From Desulforhopalus vacuolatus (GTDB taxonomy: Bacteria; Desulfobacterota; Desulfobulbia; Desulfobulbales; Desulfocapsaceae): a DNA stretch of 64,000 nucleotides. The DNA is taken from assembly GCF_016918505.1 (NCBI RefSeq), contig NZ_JAFFPZ010000007.1, positions 99,938-163,937 on the forward strand, in the 5' to 3' direction. The first letter of the stretch is position 1. Each line of letters starts with the position of its first letter. A program made the translations under genes and the position numbers. The notes beneath the pieces are model-generated. The model ran no database searches. It was not told the origin of the DNA and saw only the letters and a list, made by a program, of their open reading frames with translations. Below, piece by piece: positions 26,995 to 36,918 of the stretch.

Positions 26995-28077
26995 ATGTGG
27001 GATAAAATTGAAGTCGCAGTAGAGAAATGCGCGAAAAACGAAATGAAACAGAAGCCCGATCCGGCACATCTTGGTTTTGGCAAGTATTTCACCGATCACA
27101 TGTTTCGTATGACATGGAGCCGGGAGGAGGGCTGGCACGATGCGAAGATCTGCCCGTATCAGAACTTTTCCATGGATCCTGCCGCCCTCGTTTTCCATTA
27201 CGCCCAGGCAATTTTTGAAGGAATGAAGGCCTTTAAAAATGAAGACGGACAGCTTTACTTCTTCCGCCCGGAGAAAAATTTCGAACGGATGAACGATTCG
27301 GCACAGCGGATGTGCATGCCGCGTTTTCCGGTGGACCAGGTGATCAGGGCATTGAAGGCACTGGTCTATCTGGAGAGGGACTGGGTCCCCACCGAATACG
27401 GTTCGGCTCTCTATATGCGCCCGACGATGATTGCCGCACAACCGGCACTCGGCGTGCAACCGGCAGATCTCTACTATTTTTACGTTATCCTCACCCCCGT
27501 TGGAGCCTACTACAAAGAAGGCTTTAACCCGACCAAAATCTATGTCAGTGATGAATACACCCGTGCGGCGAAGGGTGGTGTGGGTAATGTAAAGGCGGCA
27601 GGAAACTATGCGGCCTCTATCTACATGTCGGAGATTGCCAAAAAAGAGGGCTATTCACAGGTTCTGTGGCTTGACGCCAAAGAGCACAGGTATGTGGAAG
27701 AGGTCGGAACCTCCAATATCTTCTTTAAGTTCAAAAATGAACTGGTAACTCCCGAGCTCAGTGGTTCAATCCTTCCCGGGATCACCCGTGACTCCACTCT
27801 CAAGCTGGCCGACAGCTTTGGCGTGAAGGCCGTGGAACGGCCAGTGAGCATCGACGAAGTCATTGCGGGTGCGGAAAGTGGCGACCTCGAAGAGGCCTTC
27901 GCCACCGGTACAGCTGCGGTAATCTCCCCCATTGGTGAACTTTTCTTCAAGGGAAAGAGTTACATCGTTAACGAGAACAAGGTCGGTGCACTCTCCGAAC
28001 GACTCTACACCGAGCTGCAGGAAATTCAGCACGGTGAACGCGAAGATCCCTTCAAGTGGGTGATGAAGGTGAATTGA
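26995..28077 (+). CDS. ilvE: Branched-chain amino acid aminotransferase
   Basis: This PLP enzyme of fold type IV moves amino groups between glutamate and the 2-oxo acids of Leu, Ile and Val. The start at 26995 (MWDKIEVAVEK) has GGAGG 6 bp upstream. Family landmarks are FEGMKAFKNEDG near residue 80, the Schiff-base lysine in GNVKAAGNYAAS, EEVGTSNIFF and GTAAVISPIGEL. The 360-residue length matches the larger BCAT type. It has its own terminator downstream. Confidence 0.93.
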   Translation: MWDKIEVAVEKCAKNEMKQKPDPAHLGFGKYFTDHMFRMTWSREEGWHDAKICPYQNFSMDPAALVFHYAQAIFEGMKAFKNEDGQLYFFRPEKNFERMNDSAQRMCMPRFPVDQVIRALKALVYLERDWVPTEYGSALYMRPTMIAAQPALGVQPADLYYFYVILTPVGAYYKEGFNPTKIYVSDEYTRAAKGGVGNVKAAGNYAASIYMSEIAKKEGYSQVLWLDAKEHRYVEEVGTSNIFFKFKNELVTPELSGSILPGITRDSTLKLADSFGVKAVERPVSIDEVIAGAESGDLEEAFATGTAAVISPIGELFFKGKSYIVNENKVGALSERLYTELQEIQHGEREDPFKWVMKVN

Positions 28078-28104
28078 GCAGTTTTTTGTTCTGTCTGCAC
28101 AAGT

Positions 28105-28150
28105 AAGGCTCTGTTTTTTCGCGATTATGTGAAAGGACAGAGCCTTTTTC
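28105..28150 (+). terminator. Intrinsic terminator of ilvE
   Basis: AAGGCTCTGT (28105-28114) pairs with ACAGAGCCTT (28137-28146) and is followed by TTT; the loop is 22 nt. Confidence 0.7.
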
Positions 28151-28192
28151 CCTTTCAGAGGTTACAAAAAGGGGCATTCTTCTTCTCCTTCC

Positions 28193-28221
28193 CTTGATTT
28201 TTGTTGTGGGTTCCCTATATT
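28193..28221 (+). promoter_or_regulatory. Candidate heat-shock (sigma-32-like) promoter of groES-groEL
   Basis: CCCTTGAT (28191-28198) and CCCTATATT (28213-28221), 14 bp apart, resemble the sigma-32 consensus. The same bases can be read as a sigma-70 promoter TTGATT-16-TATATT. No CIRCE operator is visible before groES, so HrcA control is not supported. Confidence 0.5.
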
Positions 28222-28329
28222 TTCCACCGCAAAAGGAAGAATCTCCGGATCTCGGAGGTGGCTTTGAACTCGCTCCCAGGAAATCCTGCGGAGCCCAAAA
28301 GTGAATTAAATAACAGGCAGGAGGTTGTA

Positions 28330-28617
28330 ATGAAAATTCGTCCTTTGAACGATCGTCTTTTGGTGAAACGACTCGCAGAAGAAGAGAAAACTGCAGGTGG
28401 AATCATTATTCCGGACAGCGCCAAAGAAAAACCCGCTGAGGGTGAAGTTGTTGCTGTAGGTCCCGGGAAAACTGGTGACAATGGCGAGCGCGTTGCCATG
28501 CAGGTCGCTGTTGGAGACAAGATCCTTTTTTCCAAATATGGTGGAACCGACGTTAAAATCGATGGTGACGATTATCTCATTATGCGTGAAGATGATATCC
28601 TCGGTATTATTGAGTAA
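28330..28617 (+). CDS. groES: Co-chaperonin GroES
   Basis: This 95-residue heptameric lid of the GroEL chamber starts [15 protein letters not shown] at 28330 behind AGGAGG. The mobile-loop region [20 protein letters not shown] and the C-terminal EDDILGIIE are conserved. The frame is open upstream but unrelated. groEL follows 51 bp later on the same strand. Confidence 0.97.
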   Translation: MKIRPLNDRLLVKRLAEEEKTAGGIIIPDSAKEKPAEGEVVAVGPGKTGDNGERVAMQVAVGDKILFSKYGGTDVKIDGDDYLIMREDDILGIIE

Positions 28618-28656
28618 TTATTGGCTTTTGAGAGAAAAACAACGATCTACAGATAA

Positions 28657-30324
<1,668 letters not shown>

Positions 30325-30352
30325 TGTGCTGTCCGGCTTAACCGCTTTTATG

Positions 30353-30387
30353 TAAAGGCCCTCCGACGTTTTATCGGGGGGCCTTTA
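30353..30387 (+). terminator. Intrinsic terminator of groES-groEL
   Basis: TAAAGGCCCTCCGA pairs with TCGGGGGGCCTTTA, with one G-T pair, over a short loop (30353-30387). Confidence 0.8.
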
Positions 30388-30454
30388 CTTTATGCGCGAA
30401 AATTCAGGGGGGGCGGGATATGCCCGGTCAGCCCGTGAAGTGAACGGTGCAATA

Positions 30455-30924
30455 ATACCATTTACACTTTGTATTGACCAGAGAACGCGACTACGCAGGC
30501 ATCTTTTTTGGCAATGACGAATGAGTAATAATTCGTGTTTATCCGTGTCCATTCGTGATTCCTTTTGCATTTTGTAACCACGAATGGACACGAATTTTCA
30601 CGAACAGGGACAACGCATTAAACGAAAACGTTTGTATCCGAAGTTAAGCCGTACAGTGCACCGCATGAGAACAGACCCTGCTCCTTATGGGTTGATAAGC
30701 AGAAACAATACATTGCCATAGTTCTCATGCAGTTTGCTACCACGGAAAACATCAATTACCTCAAAGCAAATAACAGACCGAATTCAACCACAAGGGTATT
30801 CTCTTATGGTTTTTTCAGTAATAATTCGTGTTTATTCGTGTCCATTCGTGGTTCCTTTTGTCGTTTGTAACCATGAATGGATAAACAGGAGACAAAACGG
30901 GGTATAACTTAACAGGAATGGTAT
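30455..30924 (-). repeat. Dispersed modular intergenic repeat, long copy R4 (470 bp, inverted relative to R2)
   Basis: The reverse complement matches the copy at 9761-10219 almost base for base over the first ~140 and last ~200 bp, including the AAACGTTTTCGTTTAATGCG segment. The middle (about 30665-30790) is unrelated. It is flanked on both sides by pieces resembling an IS605 right end (about 30410-30440 and 30945-31020), suggesting it inserted there or joined by recombination. Confidence 0.9.
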
Positions 30925-30944
30925 AAAGCCGTCAGCAACAGGAA

Positions 30945-31023
30945 CCCGCCGAAGTGACTCACGCAGAAAATGCGTGGGCGCCGCAGGAAACTCTGCTCTC
31001 AGGACGGTGAGGCTGCCAAATGT
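30945..31023 (+). repeat. Orphan IS200/IS605-type right-end / omega-RNA-scaffold-like remnant
   Basis: The segment GAAGTGACTCACGCAGAAAA, TGCGTGGGCGCCGCAGGAAA and onward aligns with 53562-53632, which ends in the GGGGAGGATGTCAA form typical of IS605-family right ends. ACGCA-GAAAA-TGCGT makes a perfect hairpin. There is no tnpB gene here, so this is a relic. It lies about 45 bp before the tRNA-Met promoter. Confidence 0.5.
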
Positions 31024-31067
31024 AGAAAACGTCAGGCTGACAATCTGCTTTGTTCTGAGAAAAATCC

Positions 31068-31096
31068 TTGACACTGTATCACCGATACGGTAAAAA
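31068..31096 (+). promoter_or_regulatory. tRNA-Met promoter
   Basis: TTGACA (31068-31073) and TAAAAA (31091-31096) are 17 bp apart, about 22 bp before the mature tRNA. Confidence 0.65.
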
Positions 31097-31117
31097 AATC
31101 ACCTCATCATCTCTTCT

Positions 31118-31194
31118 GGCGATGTAGCTCAGACGGTTAGAGCATGCGGCTCATATCCGCAGTGTCCGGGGTTCGATTCCCTGCATCGCCACCA
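31118..31194 (+). tRNA. tRNA-Met (CAT), elongator type
   Basis: A complete 77-nt cloverleaf is visible: acceptor GGCGATG / CATCGCC, D arm AGCTCAGACGGTTAGAGC, anticodon stem TGCGG / CCGCA around CTCATAT (anticodon CAT), T arm with GGTTCGATTCC, discriminator A and an encoded CCA. Pairing at the top of the acceptor (G1-C72) excludes initiator tRNA. A lysidine-modified tRNA-Ile2 is the alternative for CAT, but the sequence looks like elongator Met. A terminator follows, and an integrase relic lies 200 bp downstream. Confidence 0.92.
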
Positions 31195-31241
31195 GCAAAT
31201 AATCCAGTATCGTCCTGTACTGGTATCTTTCTATATTGTAT

Positions 31242-31273
31242 AAAAAGGCCTGAGAAATCAGGCCTTTTCCTTT
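31242..31273 (+). terminator. Terminator after tRNA-Met
   Basis: AAAAAGGCCTGA-GAAA-TCAGGCCTTTT forms a strong stem with a T-rich end (TTTTCCTTTTTG). Confidence 0.85.
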
Positions 31274-31388
31274 TTGAGTTGTCCGGTAGAATTCATCATG
31301 ATATGATAAAATCCGAAATTTTTGGAGGCCTTTTCAAAGACAAAAAGCCCCCAGAGACAATGGAAGGTTCCGTGCCCCGCTGTTTTTT

Positions 31389-31843
31389 GTCCAGCCAGGT
31401 GAATTGCGTCATACGGAATGGTTGGAGATCACTTTTGACGAAATCGAATGGTGAATTCCCGCTGGAAAAATGAAAGGTTGGCCCCAGAACAAACCTGAGG
31501 CCAATGAGCAGCAACGTGCTGTACTTTTCGCTCTGCGCTGCATCGGCTCTGTTAAGGTTCCCATGAGTGTCCACGGCTTCAGGAGCATGGCCCGGCACCC
31601 TGTAATGAGCAGGGCTGGAACCGGGACGCCAGAGAACTGCGGCCTGCCCATGTTGCACCTAACAGCTCAGGGCACTGCAACTCTGCCGAATTTCTGTCGG
31701 AACGCCGGAAAATGATGCAGGCCCGGGTGGACTGTCTTGATTTGCTTGAAGCAAATGGTGGGGCTGGGAAGTCGATCCGAAAGGAAGATAAGCTCGAAGG
31801 ATATTACTTTGCTTTATCTGCCTCGGTTTCAGGGACACTATAA
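31389..31843 (+). pseudogene. P4-type tyrosine integrase, C-terminal relic
   Basis: In one frame from 31389 the translation VQPGELRHTEWLEITFDEIE then W-stop-IPAGKMK matches the catalytic-domain start of P4-like integrases, where the TGA at 31452 replaces an arginine codon. After an internal loss the same frame shows VHGFRSMAR at 31569-31595, the HxxR box. A frameshift then leads to EFLSERRKMMQARVDCLDLL (31688 onward), the typical C-terminus, ending at a TAA at 31841. The gene is thus broken by a stop, a deletion and a frameshift. It sits downstream of tRNA-Met, the kind of site these integrases use. Confidence 0.85.
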
Positions 31844-31846
31844 AAA

Positions 31847-34528
31847 ATGAAGCAGCACAGAACCGAACTTTCTGCCATATTGATGCCTGATTGTTCCATT
31901 CAGCTTGAGTGGACTTTGCCTCCTGACAATGGATTCAAACATTCAAGCCCGGTGATGCAGGATGAAATCTTTGCTCATTTCACTCAGGAACAGGACGATT
32001 GGCTCTTTTTTCTGGGATTTTGTTCGGAAAATATTCCCCTGTCGCCATCGCTCACCTTCTGGCGCACATTCTCCATTCTTTTTATCAGAAAACTCAAACT
32101 CACCCCGGATCTTGAGGAACTGCGCGCCAGGGTAGTTATCCCCTTTGCTGAAGAAGAACGCGAACGACTGCTCAAGTCCGCGCCTCTGATGAGAGGTGGA
32201 GAATACCTCACTCGGGAAACGCTCGCGATCTTATGGAAAGGACTGCACGATACTTTTTGCAGAAAGATTGATGCAAATATGGGATCTGTTGCTGATTTTC
32301 TCAGAAAGTACAGTCCGGATGTTCATCTTGTCGGCCGCATTTACTTCCACCTCGTCGAAAACAAAGACCATGAATTCCCGTTTGCTTTTCTTGCCACCTA
32401 TTCCACTCGCTTGAACGAAGCGGGGGGATCCAGGCATCTGCCCTTGAAATATGCCCTTGAGGAGTACAAAAGCGACAACGAAAAACTCCTCAGGCTGTTG
32501 GTCACCGTTGATGAAGCAGCCCGGAAAAGTGAATTGGTGGCAAACATGCGCGACAACGGCGAGTTGTTTTCCCCTTTAGCCTGGTCATCCAGAGAAGCGT
32601 ATGTCTTTTTGCAGGAAATCCCGATTTATGAAGAGGCGGGTATTCTCTGCCGTATTCCCAACTGGTGGAAGAAAAAGACAGCCGCCGTCACTCTGCAGGT
32701 GAGCATTGGCGAAAAGCCTCCATCCATGGTTGGCATGAATGCTCTGCTCGACTTCTCTCCCCGCCTGATGATCGGAGACACGGAAATCTCGGAAGAAGAG
32801 GCCCGCCAGCTGCTGCGCGAATCAGAGGGTCTGGCTTTTTTGAAAAACAAATGGGTGGCCGTCGATCCGGAAAAACTGCGGCAGACCCTGGAGGCCTTTG
32901 AAAAAGCCTCGGAATTGCATTCCGGTGAGGGAATTACACTTCTCGATGCCCTGCGACTCTCTGCGAATTCCCGGAATTTGCAGGGCGACGTGGTTGCCGA
33001 TATAGCCGATGTTTCCCACGGAGAGTGGCTGCGGACGGTGTTTGGGCAATTGCAGCGCCCCGAGGCCATGGCCAGGGTCAAAACCAGCCGGGCCTTTACG
33101 GCCAGGCTGCGGCACTATCAGCAGGATGGTCTCAACTGGCTTTCTTCACTGCACAGAATGAGACTCGGCGCCTGTCTTGCGGATGACATGGGCCTTGGCA
33201 AGACGGTGCAGATTCTGGCCTTTCTTGACGTTCTTAAAACCGAAGCCGGCAAAACCAGAAAGACGGCAGCTTCGCTTCTGGTCATCCCTGCCTCTCTGCT
33301 TGCCAACTGGTCTGCGGAAATTGAGAAATTTGCTCCCAAACTCTTATTTTTTGTCGCTCATCCGGATTATCACCGACCAACAAAAGTCCCGGTACTTCCG
33401 AAAGAAAAAATTGACGGTCTGGACCTGGTCATCACCACCTATGCTCTGGTCCAAAGGTATGAATGGCTGCATGACTATACATGGAACCATGTCATCCTTG
33501 ATGAGGCTCAGGCCATCAAAAATCCCGCCACCAGGCAGGCTAAAGCGGTAAAGAGCCTTGCCTCCGCCAACAGGATCATCATGACCGGTACCCCGGTGGA
33601 AAACCGGTTGGCTGACCTCTGGAGCCTGTTCGACTTTATCAACCCCGGACTCCTTGGTACTGCAAAAGAGTTCGGAGAATTCACCAAACGGCTCGCCGAC
33701 CGTCCCGATGGCTACGCCGGGTTGCGCCGGGTCGTCAGTCCCTTTATTCTTCGGCGTTTGAAGACCGACACGTCAATCATCTCAGACCTGCCGGACAAGG
33801 TGGAGTTGAAAACCTGGGCTGGCATGAGTAAAAAACAGACTGTTCTCTATGGCGAGGTGGTTGCCACCATTCGGGAGGCCCTGGAACACACGGAAGGCAT
33901 TCAGCGAAAAGGGCTTATCCTGTCAGCGATAATGAAGTTCAAACAGCTCTGCAACCATCCGTCGCAGTATCTGGGGCTGGACAGTTTCAAGGAACAGGAA
34001 AGCGGCAAGTTCCAGCGACTTCGGGAAATCTGTGAAACTATCCATGAAAAGCGGGAACGGGTACTCATCTTTACCCAGTTCAAGGAGATGACCGGGCCGC
34101 TTTCTCGGTTTCTGGCCACCATTTTCAACCGCGAAGGTTTAGTCCTGCATGGCAGCGTGCCGGTCGGCAAACGAAAAGAGCTGGTCGAAAAATTTCAAGG
34201 TCTTGATTATGTGCCTTTTTTTGTATTATCTCTCAAGGCGGGCGGTGTTGGCTTGAATCTTACCGCAGCCAGCCATGTCATCCACTTCGACCGCTGGTGG
34301 AACCCGGCGGTGGAGAATCAGGCCACCGACCGGGCTTTCCGTATCGGCCAGAAGAAAAATGTCATGGTCCATAAATTTCTCACCCAGGGTACCATTGAGG
34401 AAAAAATTGACCGGATGCTGGTCGAGAAGGCAAAACTCTCGGATGAGGTGCTTGCCGCTTCGGGTGAAAGGTGGCTTACTGAGATGAGTAACGAGGACTT
34501 GCTTGAGCTGTTTACATTGAACATATAA
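31847..34528 (+). CDS. SNF2-family DNA helicase/translocase
   Basis: This 893-residue protein has a large N-terminal region of the bacterial SNF2-associated type (residues 1-430), then a complete two-lobe ATPase. Motif I is DDMGLGKTVQILAF (near residue 445), motif II DEAQAIKNPATRQAKA, motif III TGTPVENRLADLWSLFDF, and motifs V-VI SLKAGGVGLNLTAA and ENQATDRAFRIGQKK. Such enzymes translocate on double-stranded DNA and remodel protein-DNA complexes. It starts 3 bp after the integrase relic and is followed 11 bp later by a SWIM-domain gene, a pairing seen in many bacteria. Its role here (defence, repair or element maintenance) is not shown by the sequence. Confidence 0.92.
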   Translation: MKQHRTELSAILMPDCSIQLEWTLPPDNGFKHSSPVMQDEIFAHFTQEQDDWLFFLGFCSENIPLSPSLTFWRTFSILFIRKLKLTPDLEELRARVVIPFAEEERERLLKSAPLMRGGEYLTRETLAILWKGLHDTFCRKIDANMGSVADFLRKYSPDVHLVGRIYFHLVENKDHEFPFAFLATYSTRLNEAGGSRHLPLKYALEEYKSDNEKLLRLLVTVDEAARKSELVANMRDNGELFSPLAWSSREAYVFLQEIPIYEEAGILCRIPNWWKKKTAAVTLQVSIGEKPPSMVGMNALLDFSPRLMIGDTEISEEEARQLLRESEGLAFLKNKWVAVDPEKLRQTLEAFEKASELHSGEGITLLDALRLSANSRNLQGDVVADIADVSHGEWLRTVFGQLQRPEAMARVKTSRAFTARLRHYQQDGLNWLSSLHRMRLGACLADDMGLGKTVQILAFLDVLKTEAGKTRKTAASLLVIPASLLANWSAEIEKFAPKLLFFVAHPDYHRPTKVPVLPKEKIDGLDLVITTYALVQRYEWLHDYTWNHVILDEAQAIKNPATRQAKAVKSLASANRIIMTGTPVENRLADLWSLFDFINPGLLGTAKEFGEFTKRLADRPDGYAGLRRVVSPFILRRLKTDTSIISDLPDKVELKTWAGMSKKQTVLYGEVVATIREALEHTEGIQRKGLILSAIMKFKQLCNHPSQYLGLDSFKEQESGKFQRLREICETIHEKRERVLIFTQFKEMTGPLSRFLATIFNREGLVLHGSVPVGKRKELVEKFQGLDYVPFFVLSLKAGGVGLNLTAASHVIHFDRWWNPAVENQATDRAFRIGQKKNVMVHKFLTQGTIEEKIDRMLVEKAKLSDEVLAASGERWLTEMSNEDLLELFTLNI

Positions 34529-34539
34529 GGAACGACGGT

Positions 34540-35553
34540 ATGAGTTCTTGGGAATATCCAAAATATGTCACGGTTGCAGAAAAAAAGGCGAGGGCGGAGA
34601 AAAAACTGAAACAGCTCAGAAAGAAAATGCCGGACATAGCGCCGGTTATTATTGAAGGCAGCACATTGGCACGCACCTGGTGGGGCAAGTCGTGGAACAG
34701 GAATCTTGAGCGTTATGCCGATTACAGCAACCGCATCGGCCGGGGGAAGAGCTATGTACGCCATGGAGCTGTCCTGGACCTCAAAATTGAAGGTGGCCGG
34801 GTGACTGCTCTGGTTCAGGGAACAAGGGCCAGACCCTATGAGGTGGTTATACACATTGAGCCGGTGAAAAAGGCTGACTGGGACAAAATCAGAAAACAGT
34901 GTCAGAACGAGTTGCGTTCGTTGACTGATCTTGTTGCTGGCAAATTTCCTAAGGAGCTGGGCGAGATCTTTCTGGCTGAGGGCAAGGGACTGTTCCCAAC
35001 GCCAGAGGAGATCAGCTTTGACTGCTCCTGCCCGGACTGGGCCTCAATGTGCAAGCATGTGGCGGCCGTCCTCTATGGTGTCGGAGTACGGCTCGATGAA
35101 GACCCGCTGATGTTTTTCACCCTTCGCCAGGTTGATACCGAAGAGCTGGTGGCGCGGGCCGTCCAGGAAAAAACGGGGGATCTGCTGGCAAGGGCGAATC
35201 AAAAAAGCTCCAGGGTGTTGGGCGATGCCGACCTCTCTGGACTCTTTGGCATTGACATGGATATACAACCCGATTTTGCTTCCACATCTGAAGCTGCCAG
35301 ACCGAAAAAGTCACGCCGCGAAAAAAAGGCTGCACCTGCTTCTGTGATGAGGAAAACGTCTGTGGTAAAAGCAGCCCGCTCCGCCACGGCCTTGATAGAG
35401 GAAATCGTCAGTCAGCACCCGAACCCCGTTACCGTGCCCATGCTGGAAAAAGCAACCGGTTTTCCGCGCACCAAAATTTACGCCATTACCAGCAGGCTCA
35501 GGCAACAGGGTCGTATCAGCTCTGTGGCCCATGGCGTCTATGGAAGGCCGTGA
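34540..35553 (+). CDS. SWIM zinc-finger protein with C-terminal winged-helix-like domain
   Basis: The SWIM motif C-x-C-x6-C-x-H is clear in CSCPDWASMCKHVAAVLYG (residues about 162-180), a zinc finger that binds DNA or protein. The N-terminal part (LARTWWGKSWNRNLERYADY) is the conserved partner region of SNF2-linked SWIM proteins. A basic linker (KKSRREKKAA) leads to a C-terminal HTH-like segment VTVPMLEKATGFPRTKIYAI. It is 337 residues long and starts 11 bp after the SNF2 gene, so the two are almost certainly one operon and probably one complex. The 3' end overlaps the opposing phage relic by 16 bp. Confidence 0.88.
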   Translation: MSSWEYPKYVTVAEKKARAEKKLKQLRKKMPDIAPVIIEGSTLARTWWGKSWNRNLERYADYSNRIGRGKSYVRHGAVLDLKIEGGRVTALVQGTRARPYEVVIHIEPVKKADWDKIRKQCQNELRSLTDLVAGKFPKELGEIFLAEGKGLFPTPEEISFDCSCPDWASMCKHVAAVLYGVGVRLDEDPLMFFTLRQVDTEELVARAVQEKTGDLLARANQKSSRVLGDADLSGLFGIDMDIQPDFASTSEAARPKKSRREKKAAPASVMRKTSVVKAARSATALIEEIVSQHPNPVTVPMLEKATGFPRTKIYAITSRLRQQGRISSVAHGVYGRP

Positions 35554-36050
35554 TTCTTTTCGGCGGGTCCTCTTTTCTCCCTTTCCTGGCCGACCAGCTG
35601 TGTTTGAATTTGAATGTGCAGCTTAAACTCAGTGAATTTTTGTCTTGACGAGGGGGACCACTTTATCTTGTCTGTTCTCCTGCGTGACGTGACGTGACGG
35701 GGTGGAGTGACTGCCACTGACACCTTTTTAGGAGGCGGTAAAGCGGCCAGTTTTTTTCGTTCCTTCAACTGGTATCGCTGTTGCCGGAGACGGTTCGTTT
35801 CTCGCCGTTTTTCAAGTTTGTCCTCACTCTGATACTTGCGCCAGTTTCGGATGTAGATGGCCCCGTCCTGCCTGTCAATCATTTCCATTTCGGCAAAGAT
35901 GGTTAAACCTGACTGGACCGTGGGCAAGGGGATGTCAGTTATCATGCTCAAAGTGTTGCCGGAATAGGGCAGCCTGTCCGAAACCATCAGATATCTGCTT
36001 CGGCTGCATTTTTTTTTTAGATAATTTTCTTTTTCAAAGTATCCTGTCAA
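35538..36050 (-). pseudogene. Truncated phage replisome-organizer-like gene
   Basis: The 170-residue frame contains YLMVSDRLPYSGNTLSMITD followed by ...FAEMEMIDRQDGAIYIRNW then RKYQSEDKLEKRRETNRLRQ. This matches the second half of the phage replisome-organizer N-terminal domain (usually IYISNWEKHQN..LEKIREQTR). The first ~40 residues of that domain are missing, cut off at about 36050 where the polysaccharide locus begins. The only starts are a TTG at 36050 or an internal ATG. A run of ten A residues lies in the 5' part. It is best read as the far end of the integrated element that starts at tRNA-Met. Confidence 0.7.
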
Positions 36051-36099
36051 TATCCGGATGCCCGTTTATTTTCCCAGACATAAAACGAGGAGTTGATCG

Positions 36100-36918
36100 A
36101 TGCAGGATTTTTCGATGAGTTTTCGAGAGATGGGAGCCAGTCTGTGGCGAAACCGCTATCTTTTGAAGAAGTCCGTGCAGCGTGAGGTTATCGGTCGCTA
36201 TCGCGGCTCTGCCCTTGGGGTGTTGTGGTCGCTTTTTCAGCCTATCTTCATGCTGGCGGTCTATACATTCGTTTTTAGCGTGGTTTTTAAAGCACGATGG
36301 CCTGGGGGGAGTGATTCCAAGACTGAATTTGCCCTTATTCTCTTCTCCGGTTTAATGGTCTTCAACCTCTTCGCGGAATGTGTCAACCGGGCGCCAAACC
36401 TCATTCTTGATAACGTGAACTACGTTAAGAGGGTAATTTTTCCTCTGGAGATTCTCCCATGGGTTGTTCTCGGTGGTGCTGTCTTTAACGCGGGAGTCAG
36501 CTTTCTTGTCTGGCTGGTGGCGGATATTCTCCTTCAAGGGATACCTCCCTGGACCATTATTCTCTATCCCGTCACACTTGCACCACTTTGTATCCTTACC
36601 GTCGGTTTCTCTTTCTTTCTTTCTTCTCTTGGTGTTTTTATCCGTGATATTGCACAGATGATCACTATCATAACCACGGCTCTTCTCTTTCTCACCCCTA
36701 TCTTTTTTGCGGTGGAAAATCTTCCGCCTGCCTACCAGCTATTGCTTAATTTCAACCCACTTTCCGGTATTGTTGAACAGTGCCGCAGAGTTCTGCTGTG
36801 GGGTAAACTGCCGGATGTAACCACGCTGTTTTTACAATATGCAGTTTCCATTCTCATCTGCTGGCTCGGTTTCGCCTGGTTTCAAAAAACACGCAAGGGG
36901 TTCGCCGATGTCATCTGA
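36100..36918 (+). CDS. wzm: Polysaccharide ABC exporter permease (Wzm-type)
   Basis: This ABC-2-type permease exports undecaprenyl-linked O-antigen or capsule chains across the inner membrane with the ATPase encoded next. It has six hydrophobic segments and the N-terminal VQREVIGRYRGSALGVLWSL motif typical of Wzm/TagG/KpsM proteins. It is 272 residues long. The ATG follows CGAGGAG. The last codons overlap the wzt start, so the two are translationally coupled. Confidence 0.92.
   Translation: MQDFSMSFREMGASLWRNRYLLKKSVQREVIGRYRGSALGVLWSLFQPIFMLAVYTFVFSVVFKARWPGGSDSKTEFALILFSGLMVFNLFAECVNRAPNLILDNVNYVKRVIFPLEILPWVVLGGAVFNAGVSFLVWLVADILLQGIPPWTIILYPVTLAPLCILTVGFSFFLSSLGVFIRDIAQMITIITTALLFLTPIFFAVENLPPAYQLLLNFNPLSGIVEQCRRVLLWGKLPDVTTLFLQYAVSILICWLGFAWFQKTRKGFADVI

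Noticed and set aside
28222..28329. Search for a CIRCE operator before groES
   Set aside because: No TTAGCACTC-N9-GAGTGCTAA-like inverted repeat was found in the leader.
31452..31454. In-frame TGA in the integrase relic considered as a selenocysteine codon, since tRNA-Sec is present
   Set aside because: It replaces an arginine of integrases, no SECIS-like stem is evident, and the gene has further damage.
36050..36100. Search for an att repeat of the tRNA-Met 3' end at the right border of the element
   Set aside because: No copy of the tRNA 3' sequence is visible by eye there, so the attachment boundary remains undefined.
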